From: Streptomyces mirabilis
GTDB taxonomy: Bacteria > Actinomycetota > Actinomycetes > Streptomycetales > Streptomycetaceae
Length of the DNA stretch: 64,000 nt
Reading direction: 5' to 3'
Assembly (NCBI RefSeq): GCF_039503195.1
Contig: NZ_JBCJKP010000001.1
Span: 10,726,001 to 10,790,000, forward strand
Every line of letters starts with the position of its first letter. The first letter of the stretch is position 1. Below, in pieces: positions 28,038 to 37,370 of this stretch. The notes under the pieces are model-generated. The model made no database searches. It was given only the letters and a program-made list of their open reading frames with translations, and was not told the origin of the DNA. A program made the position numbers and the translations under genes.

Positions 28038-28871
28038 TCAGCGCAGTCCGGCGAAGAGATCGTTCTCGGGTATGGCCGCGCCGGTGGCGTCCTGGACACG
28101 TACGAAGGTCTCCATGCCCATCAACTCGCCGAACCTCTCCTTGCCCATCTTGAGGAAGAAGATGTTCTCGCCCTGACTGGCGTGCGCGGCCAACGCGTCG
28201 AACTTCTGACCGCTGAACGCGGTGGTGTCCACCCACGTGGTGATCTCATCGTCGGGGAGGCCGATCTCGGCCATCGCGGCCGCCTCGGCAGGATCCGGCT
28301 CCGGCATGTCCTCATGAAACTCGCGCATGATCTCGCCGAACCGCTGCATCATCGAGCGGGGCATCGTGGTCCAGTACACCTTCGGTGTCAGCGCGGTCAT
28401 CTCCAGCGCCGCCATCGTGATGCGGTGGGCCTGGATGTGGTCGGGGTGGCCGTAGAAGCCGTTCTCGTCGTAGGTGACGACCACGTCAGGTCGGTAGTGC
28501 CGCATGAGTTCCGCGAGCCGGGCCGCGCCTTCCTGCACGGGGGTCTGCCAGAAGGATCCGGGGGCGTCGTTGCTCGGCCAGCCCGTCATCCCGGAGTCGG
28601 CATAGTCCAGCATCTCCAGATCGCTGACCTTCAGGACGTCACAGCTCGCCTCAAGTTCTTGACGGCGCATCAAGGCGACCGCCGCCGGATCGTGCCCAGG
28701 ATCGCCCGGCTTGACACCCCCCGGTCCGTCACCGCAACCGCCGTCGGTGCACGTCACGAGAACCGTGCGGATGCCTTCCGCCGCGTACTGCGCCAGGACC
28801 CCTCCGGTTCCGGTCGCCTCGTCGTCGGGGTGGGCGTGTACTGCCATGAGCGTCAAGGGCCGGTCAGTCAT
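28038..28871 (-). CDS. PIG-L deacetylase, mycothiol S-conjugate amidase-like
   Basis: A 277-residue enzyme starts at ATG 28871 behind GGAGGA. The zinc motif HPDDE is at residues 14-18 and the second histidine region is GFYGHPDHIQAHRITMAALE. The fold and length fit Mca/MshB. Mca cleaves mycothiol-toxin conjugates to mercapturic acids, and MshB deacetylates the mycothiol precursor. The C-terminal part (FFLKMGKERFGELMGMETFV) favours the Mca-like branch. It is monocistronic and likely a detoxification paralogue, because streptomycetes usually carry a housekeeping mca elsewhere. Confidence 0.8.
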   Translation of the reverse strand: MTDRPLTLMAVHAHPDDEATGTGGVLAQYAAEGIRTVLVTCTDGGCGDGPGGVKPGDPGHDPAAVALMRRQELEASCDVLKVSDLEMLDYADSGMTGWPSNDAPGSFWQTPVQEGAARLAELMRHYRPDVVVTYDENGFYGHPDHIQAHRITMAALEMTALTPKVYWTTMPRSMMQRFGEIMREFHEDMPEPDPAEAAAMAEIGLPDDEITTWVDTTAFSGQKFDALAAHASQGENIFFLKMGKERFGELMGMETFVRVQDATGAAIPENDLFAGLR

Positions 28872-29248
28872 GAAACAGTCCTCCTGCAGAAATACGTCCT
28901 GGTCAAAGTAGCGCGCCGGGCGCACAGCGATCCCGGGGCCCGGATCCTGGTGGGGCGGACGACCTTGTGGTCCCCGTGTTCCCCGCCCGTGCGGCGCCGG
29001 TCCCTCGGTCGATGCAACCGCGCCGACCCGCCCGGCTGTTCCCGGCGCGGCCACTTGGCCTTCCAAGCGTCGGTGTTTCAACGCGAACGAGGCGCAGGTG
29101 CGACCTGCATGTCTCAGCGCCACGTCGGATCCGACTTCCATCCGGCACGAGACATTCCGACACTTCGCCGCCAGGGCAGATCGTCGATCGCGGCCAACTA
29201 CCCGCAGATAGCCAATAGTCGATGCGATAGTTTGTGAGTTGTGACCAC

Positions 29249-29618
29249 TTTCGGCGGCCGTCTTCCTCAACTGGCGGGTCACCGCGGACAGCACGGGCCT
29301 CTGGTTGACCGACGCCTGGAGAACGAGGCACCTCCCGTGGGAACAGTTGCGTGCGGCTGCGTACACACGTGACGGCAGCGTCGAGATCCGCCTGTCAGGA
29401 GGGGGGATCTGGCAGCTGTCGGGACTCGGCTGGCCATCGGCTGAGCGCCTACTGAGACTGCGCCCGTCGTACGCCCGGACGAAGAGATCACCGCGCTGCG
29501 TGCCCACCCGGAGCTCCGCCCCATCGAGCGGAGCCCACCACGTAGCCAGGACAGGCCGCTGGGCCCTGCCCTCGTTGTGCTCGTCGGCTTGGATGTCATC
29601 TCCTTGCTCATCACATGA
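29249..29618 (+). pseudogene. PH-domain membrane protein remnant
   Basis: One frame reads LNWRVTADSTGLWLTDAWRT, RHLPWEQLRAAAYTRDGSVE and GGIWQLSGLGWPSAERLLRL. After a frame change near 29470 it continues PDEEITALRAHPELRPIERS and ends LDVISLLIT at 29618. This is the bacterial PH-like domain and C-terminal region of an uncharacterised actinobacterial membrane protein. The N-terminal helices are missing. Confidence 0.55.
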
Positions 29619-30159
29619 GCGTTGCGTGAAGGCGCGTGCGGCTGCACGCAGTGATGTCGGTGGCTGGTCAGTTCGCCGATGTCTCTACCGTGCCGATCAC
29701 AGAAACTGTGCCGAAGCCGGTCAGGGCTGTGGCGGTGGCGCTGAGTGGGTAGCGGGCCGTGTTGTCTCGGCCTGCCGCTTGGAGTGTGGGACGCAGGCCG
29801 GGTGTGGTGCCGAGACGGTCGAGGTCCTGAGGGAGGGCGGGGGGTTTGCTGAAGTCGATGGCGGTGAGGGGATCGTTGAGGCCGGAGGTGGGCTGGTGGA
29901 GGACGGGTAGTCCTGGCGGGGGTCTGCTGGGTGGTTCCCGACCCTGCATCGGCGTCCGGAGCTGCCTGATCAGGGCAGGTGCTGGCCCATGCTGCCCGTG
30001 CTCAGCCCACGCCGTGATCGCCTGTGTCGTGGTGTCGCCGGCCGAGGCGGGGGCTCCGTGACGAGGCGGCTCAGCCAGGGACCTTCGGTCGGGCCTTCGC
30101 CGAGCTGCCGGCCGCGCTTTCCTGCGCGGCTCGTCGACCGCGTCACCAGAGCGCGGTGG
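29619..30159. other. No firm gene; one minus-strand fragment
   Basis: Minus-strand codons at 29668-29949 include SGLNDPLTAIDFSKPPALPQ, faintly like the C-terminal region of DUF2254 membrane proteins (SPGxNDPxTA). There is no start, and the similarity is too weak to name. Confidence 0.25.
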
Positions 30160-30545
30160 CCCCGGCCGTGACCAGCCCGAGCGCGGCGCAGATGCAGAGG
30201 GTGCGCGGGACGCTCCAGCGGAGTTTGAAGATCATGAGCAGGGCGGCCGTGATGGCCTGGGCCGTGGGGCGGATGGTGTCCAGGTGGGGGATCTGGAGGT
30301 GCGGAGGGCCTCAGGAAGTGTCGCCGACCGTGGCGAAGAGTGCGTGGAGGGCGAACGGGACGGTGATGGTGGTGGAAGGGGCCAGGTAGGGCCGGATCCG
30401 CAGGGGTACGGCGATCTGGACGGCGGTGAAGACCGCGAGGATGGTGGCCACGGCCGACAGGGGACAGGGCGCGGCGGATGAGGACGCAGAGGGTGACGCC
30501 GAGCAGGAGGGCGTAGGCGGCGTAACCGGACGTACTTCGAACCCG
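30160..30545 (-). pseudogene. Multi-helix membrane protein remnant, family unknown
   Basis: Several frames on the minus strand contain hydrophobic helices in the same order: YAAYALLLGVTLCVLIRRAL, VATILAVFTAVQIAVPLRIR and TIRPTAQAITAALLMIFKLR with RTLCICAALGLVTAGATAL. Frame changes between them argue for a decayed four- to six-helix protein. The family could not be recognised. Confidence 0.35.
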
Positions 30546-30944
30546 TCACCGTCGCCCGAGCAGCCTGATCGACCTCTGCCCGGCGGATGCATCCTTCCTG
30601 ACGTTTCACGATGCAAGAAGCCGTCACAGCGACGACTCGGCCGCTTGGGGCTTCCCCGCTGTCGGTGCAGTAGTGCGATGCAAGGGCACCAAGGACGCGA
30701 CGACGAACAGACCGAAGAGGGTGACGGGCAGCCCGGTACGAAGCACTCCAGACGCGCCGGTTCCTCCCCGCTCGGAGTCCCCGCCAGAAGTACTCCGCCA
30801 GACGGTCCGCGCAGAAAATGCGCTGAAGCGGCGAATCGTTGCATATATGCCTAGGGTGGAAGGCGGGGGAGGGTTGTCGGCGGCGAGTCGTGTCACTGGT
30901 CGTCCCGCCGGACACGTATGCGCGTGCGAGAGGGGATCTTTGCC
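30546..30944. other. Upstream region of the DJ-1 gene
   Basis: A short minus-strand frame ends RTGLPVTLFGLFVVASLVPL near 30630, possibly the C-terminal helix of a small membrane protein. The AT-richer block around 30820-30850 (GAATCGTTGCATATATGC) is the best candidate for promoter elements of the plus-strand DJ-1 gene, but no consensus boxes are certain. Confidence 0.3.
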
Positions 30945-31640
30945 ATGGCCAAGGTGCTTTTCATCGTGAGCGGTGCCAGCTACTGGGTGCTGAAGGACGG
31001 CACGAGGTACGCGACGGGCTACTGGGCCGAGGAGTTCGCTAACCCGTACAAGATCTTGACGGACGCCGGTCACGAGATCGTCGTCGCGACCCCGAACGGC
31101 GTGATCCCGACCGTCGACATGATGAGCCTGCGCCCCGAGATGGTCGGCGGAAACGACAGCGCCCTCGAACTGGAGGCCGTGATCCGTTCAGCGGAGGTGA
31201 TGCGTCGGCCGCTGCGGCTGTCGGACGTCCGCCTCGAGGACTACGACGCGGTGTATCTCCCAGGCGGTCACGGTCCGATGTCGGACCTGGCTTGGGACGC
31301 CGACGCCGGACGGCTGCTGACGCGGCAGCTGACCTCGGGCAGCCCGCTGTTCATCGTCTGTCACGCCCCCGCCTCGATGCTGGCGACCAGGATCCACGGC
31401 GAGTCGCCGTTCAAGGGCTTCAACGTCACATGCTTCACCAATGAGGAGGAGGAGGGCGTCGGGCTGGCCTCCAGGGCGCCGTGGTTGCTGGAGACCGACG
31501 TGCAGGAGAAGGTCGGGGTCAACTTCAGCCGCGGCCCGATCTGGGAGCCGTACATGGTCGAGGACCGCAACCTGGTCACCGGGCAGAACCCGGCCTCGGC
31601 CGCGATCCTGGGCAACCGAATGCTGGAAATCCTCAAGTGA
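30945..31640 (+). CDS. DJ-1/PfpI (Hsp31-like) superfamily protein
   Basis: A 231-residue protein from ATG 30945 with GAGAGGGGA upstream. The class I glutamine-amidotransferase fold is clear: KVLFIVSGASYW, DYDAVYLPGGHGPMSDLAWD and the nucleophile elbow with Cys139-His140 (LFIVCHAPASML). An acidic residue in the early YWAEEFANPY loop completes the active site. Hsp31-like members act as chaperones, glyoxalase III or protein deglycases. Length and the EPYMVEDRNLVTGQNPASA end fit the type 1 GATase-like group common in actinobacteria. Confidence 0.85.
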   Translation: MAKVLFIVSGASYWVLKDGTRYATGYWAEEFANPYKILTDAGHEIVVATPNGVIPTVDMMSLRPEMVGGNDSALELEAVIRSAEVMRRPLRLSDVRLEDYDAVYLPGGHGPMSDLAWDADAGRLLTRQLTSGSPLFIVCHAPASMLATRIHGESPFKGFNVTCFTNEEEEGVGLASRAPWLLETDVQEKVGVNFSRGPIWEPYMVEDRNLVTGQNPASAAILGNRMLEILK

Positions 31641-31785
31641 AACCGTCCCGCCCGTCTGGCGCTCTGCCGTCGCCTCACCCGTGCGGCTGGTGAGTCACAC
31701 CGCCGCCAATGACCTCGCGCGGCCGCGGAACTGCACCGCGTACCGGTACGGACACGGCCCAGTTGCTTCGATCGCCTCTGAACGG

Positions 31786-31818
31786 CCCCACCGCCGGGAC
31801 CGTGGCGCGGCGGTGGGG
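31786..31818. terminator. Bidirectional hairpin between convergent genes
   Basis: An 11-bp stem, CCCCACCGCCG with CGGCGGTGGGG, closes an 11-nt loop. It lies between the ends of the plus-strand DJ-1 gene and the minus-strand deacetylase. Confidence 0.7.
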
Positions 31819-31832
31819 TGCGTCCCACGGTC

Positions 31833-32681
31833 TCACCCAGTCGGTGGCTGGATGTAGTCCTCCAGGCGCGCCACGGTGAATCCCTGTTTTTGGATGTGCT
31901 TGAGCAGATTGCCGAACATCTCCGTCATCGTGGTGCCCTTGAGTTCCTTGGGCCCGCGGAAGTGGGCGAGGATGATGTCGCCGGGACGCAGTTTCTTGTC
32001 CGTTTGCTGATACCGCATGGTGGTGATCTGCATGGATTCCTGCCACCGGACGATGGCCCGGGGACCGCATTCCCCCACCGCGGTCTGTGTGTCGCTGTTG
32101 TATGCGCCGTAGGGCGGGCGGAACAGCAGCGGTGCGGTGCCGTACTGCTGGGTGAGGATTTTCTGGTCGCCGCACACTTCTTCCTTCTGGCGGGCCAACG
32201 GGAGGGTGTTCATCGCGGGGTGGTGCAGGGTGTGGTTCTGGATGTGGTTACCCATCGCCTGCAGTGGTTTGAAGTACCCGTAGTCCGACTTGATGGTGTC
32301 GTTCATGAGGAACATCGTGATCGGAATCCTCAAGTCCCTCATCATCTCGATGAACTTGGGGTCCTTCTCCGCTCCGTCGTCGATCGTGATGAACACGACC
32401 TCCTGCGAGGTCGGTAGGTGCTCGAAGACCGGGACGGTTCCGGTGGCGGAGAGCTTGACGGGCTTGTCGGCCGGGGGTTTCGGGGGAGCGGGCAGCGCCG
32501 TGAGACCCCACTTCTGCCAGGCGGCGGGGCTCGGTGCGGTGCTGGGGGCCGGCTGCGACGAGGTGGCGGCCGGACCGGTTGCGCTGCCACCCCCTGCGCC
32601 GCAGCCGCCGGCCGCCATGGCCGCCACGACCGCGCCCGTCAGCGACCCGTAGAACACGCTCCGCCTGTTGTGCCGCTTCAC
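31833..32681 (-). CDS. Polysaccharide deacetylase lipoprotein
   Basis: A 282-residue protein from GTG 32681. The signal sequence has a lipobox (AAMAAGGC, Cys27), followed by a Gly/Ser/Pro-rich tether, so it should be anchored to the outer face of the membrane. The NodB/CE4 domain shows motif 1 VVFITIDDGAEKD, motif 2 IQNHTLHHP (metal His pair) and motif 3 LLFRPPYGAYN. It probably removes acetyl groups from peptidoglycan or another wall glycan. The first 90 codons of the longer open frame, beginning at 32954, look unrelated and were not included. Confidence 0.85.
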   Translation of the reverse strand: MKRHNRRSVFYGSLTGAVVAAMAAGGCGAGGGSATGPAATSSQPAPSTAPSPAAWQKWGLTALPAPPKPPADKPVKLSATGTVPVFEHLPTSQEVVFITIDDGAEKDPKFIEMMRDLRIPITMFLMNDTIKSDYGYFKPLQAMGNHIQNHTLHHPAMNTLPLARQKEEVCGDQKILTQQYGTAPLLFRPPYGAYNSDTQTAVGECGPRAIVRWQESMQITTMRYQQTDKKLRPGDIILAHFRGPKELKGTTMTEMFGNLLKHIQKQGFTVARLEDYIQPPTG

Positions 32682-33136
32682 CGCACCGGTCTTCCATAAG
32701 CGCCGTGCCTTCCTTGACTCTGCTGGGAAAGGTACCCGGCCATGCGGAAGCAGGCGTTCATTGACCAGGCCGTGTACGCCGTCGTGCCAGTTCTCGGTGA
32801 ACGGCACCTCCTTGATCGCGCTTTCCGGCCCGATGCCACCGGCCGAGGTGGCGACCTCCTTCATGCTCATTTCGATGCCGAGTTCGGCGAGCGTGGCCCG
32901 CTGTGGTTCAGTGCGCCTGTCCCGGCGGCTCGTTGGTGTTGCTCGTGAACACACTCCGCTTTGCGGTCACTGGCTGTGGCTCGCGTACAAGGTCGTTTTC
33001 CCTTCGGGCGGTTTCCATGGTCCGGCAGCGCGCCGGTCGCCTGTAGCCCGCGGCACGATTCGGCCGTCGTCGAAACGAGCCCCGTTCTCACTCCCGGCCA
33101 CCCAGAATGCGGAGCAGTCGAGCGAAGGAGGACTTC
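32682..33136. other. Intergenic, no gene seen
   Basis: Contains the promoter regions of the deacetylase (minus) and the secreted peptide (plus). A minus-strand frame (GIGPESAIKEVPFTENWHDG) may be a fossil C-terminus of another gene, not recognised. Confidence 0.35.
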
Positions 33137-33340
33137 ATGCGTGTGCGTATGCGGGCGACGGCCGTGCTGTGCGTGGCGGCTGCGGTGATGGGAGCCGTGG
33201 CCCCGGCCGCGTCGGCGCTCCCTGCTCCTTGGGAGACGAGCAGCGTGCATCATCCTGTGCACGCGCAGGGCTACCAGGGCTCGGCCGATCACCCCTCCGG
33301 CACCGTCACCGTCATGTGCCCGGGCGGCTGCTCCCAGTAA
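33137..33340 (+). CDS. Small secreted peptide
   Basis: A 67-residue protein from ATG 33137 with GGAGG 6 nt upstream. It has a standard Sec signal peptide (MRVRMRATAVLCVAAAVMGA) with predicted cleavage after ASA. The mature part of about 38 residues is His- and Gly-rich and ends TVMCPGGCSQ, where two closely spaced cysteines could form a disulfide or bind metal. No family recognised. A terminator follows at 33421. Confidence 0.6.
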   Translation: MRVRMRATAVLCVAAAVMGAVAPAASALPAPWETSSVHHPVHAQGYQGSADHPSGTVTVMCPGGCSQ

Positions 33341-33420
33341 AGACTTGTCCGCTTCCGTTGTGTCCTGGTCGACGAGGCAGCACGGAGCGTTTTCGCCGAT
33401 GGGCGTCCGGGCAGTGGGAG

Positions 33421-33452
33421 GCCCTGGCTGGACGGGGGAGACCAGCCAGGGC
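33421..33452 (+). terminator. Terminator hairpin
   Basis: A 10-bp stem, GCCCTGGCTG with CAGCCAGGGC, closes a 12-nt loop. It lies 80 nt after the secreted-peptide gene. Confidence 0.65.
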
Positions 33453-34351
33453 TTCAGCCAAGATTGTCTCGATGGGCTGGAGGTGTGACCTGGGGACACC
33501 GCCGCTCCGCAGTCACAGATGATTGCTTAACCATCCCCGGTTGTTCCGCCGTTGGCACGGGGCGCCGTGTGAAATGGAGTACGGTCAGCGGCTCTTGTGG
33601 CGGTCGAGGTGAGTGGAGATACGGCCGGGGGGCTCGAAGGGGCCTCCGACAGCAATTGGTGACGCTGGCGTTCAGCGGCCGGTTTGCGGTGCAGACCGAG
33701 GGCGCCCTTGGGGTGTCTGTCGGGCGCCCCGCGCGTATGAAGTCCCCGTACTCATCCTGAGCGATGCTTTCGTTCGCCCACCGTCCTCGCACTGCCCTTG
33801 TGCTGGTCTCGGCACCGTCGAGAGCATCTAGCTCAGCGTGGTTTCGCCGGTCGGCCAGGATCCGTTCTGGGACAACCTGCTGAAGCCCGTGGTGAGCCCC
33901 GCCGGATTCATCCCCTTACGCGCTAGCGCCTGCCGGCTTGATCGGCACGACTCCTGAGGTGAACACCCACCCCGAGGCCGGGTCGGCCCGGAGCCGGGGA
34001 CGGCTGACCGGCCTGCCACGTTCTCAGGCTGCCGGTTCGGGCATGTGAATCGAGCACCCGGCAACCGTGTTGACCCCGAAGCCGCAGTCAGACGGACAGC
34101 AGCAGGCCCCTGCGACGGCCCAGTCTCCGTGAGCGGGGCTGCAAGAGGTCGGTCAAGGTGAACGCATGGTTGTGCATCGTGATCGGCCTGTCGCCACCAT
34201 GGCCGCCGGCATCGACAATGCCCTGCTCACGCATTCGCCCAAGTTCTCACCTCCGCCGACCGTCGGATCCGGTCCATGGCCGCCGGACGCTCACGGTCCT
34301 GTCCGGCAGCTAGTCCCGTCGGCACGCCCGGGAGAAGGACACTCCACCGCC
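33453..34351. other. About 900 nt without a supported gene
   Basis: Open frames are short and motif-free on both strands. A plus-strand stretch at about 33840-33955 reads SPVGQDPFWDNLLKPVVSPA before a stop and may be the C-terminus of a lost gene. Confidence 0.35.
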
Positions 34352-34369
34352 TGGTACCAGCTGTTACCA
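34352..34369. promoter_or_regulatory. Palindromic operator / leaderless promoter of the toxin-antitoxin operon
   Basis: TGGTACCAGCTGTTACCA is an 18-bp dyad with two mismatches, ending 7 nt before the antitoxin ATG. Its right arm contains TACCAT at 34365-34370, a possible -10 box only 6 nt from the ATG. Transcription may therefore start at the ATG itself (leaderless), with the antitoxin binding the dyad. No Shine-Dalgarno sequence is present. Confidence 0.55.
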
Positions 34370-34376
34370 TCAGGAC

Positions 34377-34616
34377 ATGGCGAAGACACAGAAGGGCTGG
34401 CGCGTCGACGACGAGATCGCGGAACTTGCCACGGCTCGAGCCAAGGACCGCGGTATGAGCGTCGGCGACTACATCGCTGCTCTCGTGCGGGAAGACGTCG
34501 GTGGGTTGCGGCAGCGAGGCCTGGACGCGGCGAGGCGCTTCCTCGACGAACACCAGGGCGTCTTCGACGAGGCCGAAGACGCCGACCGTCCCACCTCGGC
34601 GGCACACGCCGCGTAA
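34377..34616 (+). CDS. Antitoxin of a Fic/Doc-like toxin-antitoxin pair
   Basis: A 79-residue protein (MAKTQKGWRVDDEIAELATA). The N-terminal half resembles ribbon-helix-helix or Phd-like antitoxins (VDDEIAELA, then RGMSVGDYIAALVRED). The C-terminal half is an acidic helix that could cover the toxin (ARRFLDEHQGVFDEAEDADR). Its stop overlaps the toxin start (TAATG), so the pair is translationally coupled. A palindrome just upstream suggests autorepression. The antitoxin assignment rests on size, coupling and partner. Confidence 0.65.
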   Translation: MAKTQKGWRVDDEIAELATARAKDRGMSVGDYIAALVREDVGGLRQRGLDAARRFLDEHQGVFDEAEDADRPTSAAHAA

Positions 34617-34993
34617 TGGACCTGTACATCGACGTCCCCTGGATTCTGCAGGTCGCGGAGATCGCGGGCGCGGCAGATCCCGCCCCCGACGACTACGGGG
34701 TGCCGGTGGCCGCAGTCGCCTGCCACCGCGCCGAGCTACTGGATAGTCCCGTCTACGCCGGCCCCTACGCCCGCGCCGCCGCGCTGGTGCACATCCTCGG
34801 ACGCTGCCGCTGGCTCGAGCGCTCCAACATGGCCGTGGCCGCCGCAACCGGCGTGATGTATCTGGAGGCCTCCGGGATCCCGGTCAAGCCCACGCGCGAG
34901 GACGCCGTCGCCCTGCGCGACATGCTGCGTGATCCCTCCTGCACCGCCGCCCGGATCGCCGACCTGCTGCGTGCCTGGCCGCAGGCCACCTGA
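34616..34993 (+). CDS. Fic/Doc-like toxin with degenerate Fic motif
   Basis: A 125-residue all-helical protein (MDLYIDVPWILQVAEIAGAA). It resembles Streptomyces proteins annotated as the toxin of Fic-family toxin-antitoxin systems. The helix pattern of Doc can be laid over it, with YARAAALVHILGRCRWLERS followed by NMAVAAATGVMYLEASGI. At the Fic catalytic loop (HPFxDGNKRTA in Doc) it has RWLERSNMAVA, lacking the catalytic His and Asn-Lys-Arg. It may therefore act without AMPylation or kinase activity, or be inactive. Confidence 0.6.
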   Translation: MDLYIDVPWILQVAEIAGAADPAPDDYGVPVAAVACHRAELLDSPVYAGPYARAAALVHILGRCRWLERSNMAVAAATGVMYLEASGIPVKPTREDAVALRDMLRDPSCTAARIADLLRAWPQAT

Positions 34994-35150
34994 GCCGCAT
35001 CGTTGCAGCGCGCCGTCCATCACCCGCCCGATGGACGCCGCACCGATCGCGGCGTGGCGACACCGGGCCTTCTTCGCGGGCCCGAGCGCGGCGGAGGAAC
35101 TGCGTACGCAGTGATGAGAAAAGGGTCGCCGACTGGGAGAACAAGGAGTC

Positions 35151-36347
35151 CTACGGCCGGAGCCGGGGAACACCGCGTTCGTCGCCGACCCGGCTGGCGA
35201 GGACTGCTGCAGCGGTCAGGGCTGCGAGGGCGGCGAAGCCTGCCGTGAGGGTGGTCGCCGCGGCCACGGCGGCGACGAGGAGGGGGCCGCCGGCGTCGCC
35301 GAGTTCGCGGCCGAGTTCGGCGGCACCCATGGTCTGGCCGAGCCGTTCGGCGGGGCTGGCTGTGGCCAGGGCGGCGAAGCCGAGCGGGGTGATCATGCCG
35401 GTGCCGGCCCCGATCAGGATCGCGGCGAGAAGGAGGCCGGTCAGGCCGGGCAGCATCGCTGCGGCGAGTCCGGCGGCGGTGACCGCAAGCCCTGCGCTGA
35501 TGCCCGTCGCGGTAGTGATGCGCCCGTGGTCGAGAGCGGCTCCGGCCCGGGGCTGGACCAGGGCCGCGCAGGCCGCGAGAAGGGAGACGGCTGCCCCGGT
35601 GGCAACCGGCCCGAGGTGGGCGGCGGCGCCGGTGACCGGCAGGAAGCCCACGCCGGCCGACAGGGCCGCGGTAGCCAGTGCCAGTGCTGTGGTCGGGCGC
35701 AGGAAACTGCCCTGCCCGAGCCGTTTGGCGAGGTCGACGACCGTTTGTCGGGCCTTGGGCAGGGGTGGTACAGCGGGGACGGCAACGACCGCCCAGACGG
35801 CGACGGCTGCGGCCAGCGCGGTCATGGCGGTGAACAGCAGCGGCAGTCCGCCACCGGCCACCAGCGCCCCGCCGAGCAGCGGTCCGGCGGTGTAGCCGAT
35901 GCTCTTGTAGAAGCCGTAGGAGCCGAATGCCCGGCCGTGCTTGGCGACGGGGTTGAGGCGGGCGACCAGGGCGGAGGCGGCCGGGGAGAAGGCGGAGGCT
36001 GCCGCGCCCTGGCCCAGACGGGCCGCCCACAGCAATGAGGTGTTGTCGGCGAAGGCGAACAGGGCCGAGGCCGCGGCGAATGCGAGCAGTCCGCCGAGCA
36101 GTACCGGGCGGGGGCCGACCTTGTCGGCCAGGGTGCCGAAGACGGGCTTGAGGAGGACCTCGGCACCGTCGTACAGGGCGAGCAGGCCACCCAGGACCAG
36201 GAGCGACTGGTGGTGGCCGGTGGTGAAGCGGCCCAGGTTCGCCGCGACGCTGTGGGCGCCGAACGCGGTGGTGAAGCCCGCCGCGTACAGGGGCCACAGC
36301 CGGGCCCGCTCCGACCGTTGTCCGGGGCGTGGGGCGGTGGTCGACAC
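35151..36347 (-). CDS. MFS transporter (DHA1-like efflux permease)
   Basis: A protein of about 398 residues with twelve hydrophobic segments. The GTG at 36347 is preferred because AAGGA precedes it; an ATG ten codons upstream (36377) has no ribosome site. The MFS motif A region FGTLADKVGPRPVLLGG lies in the loop after helix 2, and GPLLGGALVAGGGLPLLFTA in helix 5 is the antiporter-type motif C region. It is likely a drug or metabolite exporter. It is transcribed in the same direction as the M56/BlaI pair just upstream (50 nt gap), which suggests possible co-regulation. Confidence 0.85.
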   Translation of the reverse strand: MSTTAPRPGQRSERARLWPLYAAGFTTAFGAHSVAANLGRFTTGHHQSLLVLGGLLALYDGAEVLLKPVFGTLADKVGPRPVLLGGLLAFAAASALFAFADNTSLLWAARLGQGAAASAFSPAASALVARLNPVAKHGRAFGSYGFYKSIGYTAGPLLGGALVAGGGLPLLFTAMTALAAAVAVWAVVAVPAVPPLPKARQTVVDLAKRLGQGSFLRPTTALALATAALSAGVGFLPVTGAAAHLGPVATGAAVSLLAACAALVQPRAGAALDHGRITTATGISAGLAVTAAGLAAAMLPGLTGLLLAAILIGAGTGMITPLGFAALATASPAERLGQTMGAAELGRELGDAGGPLLVAAVAAATTLTAGFAALAALTAAAVLASRVGDERGVPRLRP

Positions 36348-36397
36348 CGGCGGGTCCTTCCTGATCGTCTGGGGCATCGGCGGGCTTGGTTTTCAGG

Positions 36398-37360
36398 TCA
36401 GCCGGCGCCGGCGAGTTTGAGGACAACGTGCAGGTCATGGACGGCGGCGAAGGCGCACAGCGCGCTGGCACCGACCACGGCGGCGGCTGCGGCCAGAGGC
36501 AGGATGGGGTAGTTCAGCGGCGGGCAGTAGGCGTGCGGCTCGGCGAGCAGGGCGGCGACGCGGCGTGGCACGGGACCGGCGCCGTGCAGTGCGGAACGGC
36601 GGCGTCCGAGCAGTCCGAGGACGGCCCCGGGGACCCGTCGGCGGGCGGGGTGGTGGGTCGTGGCCAGGGCGGCCTTGCCCACCGCGCGGGCGACCTGGCG
36701 GCGGTCGCCGCACGTGGTCGCGGCGCGCTCGTCCGCCCAGCGCTCCACGGTGTAGGCGACCGCGGCAGCCGCCGGCCGCAGTAGCGGGTTGCAGGCGGCG
36801 GCCAGGTGGGCGGCGGCGACGAAGGCGTAGTGGTGGCAGGCCAGGTGGGCACGTTCGTGCGCGAGCATGGCCTTGCGGTCGGCGTCGTTGAGAGCGTCCA
36901 GCATGCCGGTGGACACCACCACCCGGCCGGGCAGGCCGGGCAGCGCGTACGCGTCGGGGACCGTGTCGTCCACGACCACCAGCTGGCCGTGCCCGGGCAG
37001 GCAGGCCGCCTCGAACGCCGCGGCGGCCAGCGCCCGGATCCGGCGCCACAGCATCCGAACCCCCGCGAGCACTGCGGCCACGAGCAGCGCACCCGCGACG
37101 GCGGCCTCGATCTTCGACACCGAGTCACCCGCGCGCACGGTGGCCAGCGACCAGTCGCCCACCAGGGCGGCCAGCGGCAGCCGCACCAAGCCCGCCACGA
37201 CCAGCACCCCGAGGGCCACGCAGCTCAGCGCTGCCAGCGCCAGCGCGCAGGTGGTCAGCAGCCACGTGGCCAGCCACGGTGCCAGTCGTTCGGCGAGCGG
37301 CCGTGCGGCCAGCGCGGCCGGGACGGGGAAGAGGAGGGGCAGGTAGATCAGCAAGTGCAT
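36398..37360 (-). CDS. M56-family membrane metallopeptidase, BlaR1-like
   Basis: A 320-residue membrane protease from ATG 37360, 10 nt after the blaI stop. It has N-terminal helices, then the zinc site HERAH at 168-172 (LAHERAHLACHHYAF), a downstream acidic ligand region (YTVERWADERAATTC) and a final helix. Unlike staphylococcal BlaR1 it has no extracellular penicillin-binding domain, so the inducing signal is unknown. Members paired with BlaI are thought to cleave the repressor on stimulation. Confidence 0.85.
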   Translation of the reverse strand: MHLLIYLPLLFPVPAALAARPLAERLAPWLATWLLTTCALALAALSCVALGVLVVAGLVRLPLAALVGDWSLATVRAGDSVSKIEAAVAGALLVAAVLAGVRMLWRRIRALAAAAFEAACLPGHGQLVVVDDTVPDAYALPGLPGRVVVSTGMLDALNDADRKAMLAHERAHLACHHYAFVAAAHLAAACNPLLRPAAAAVAYTVERWADERAATTCGDRRQVARAVGKAALATTHHPARRRVPGAVLGLLGRRRSALHGAGPVPRRVAALLAEPHAYCPPLNYPILPLAAAAAVVGASALCAFAAVHDLHVVLKLAGAG

Positions 37361-37370
37361 CACCACCGGC

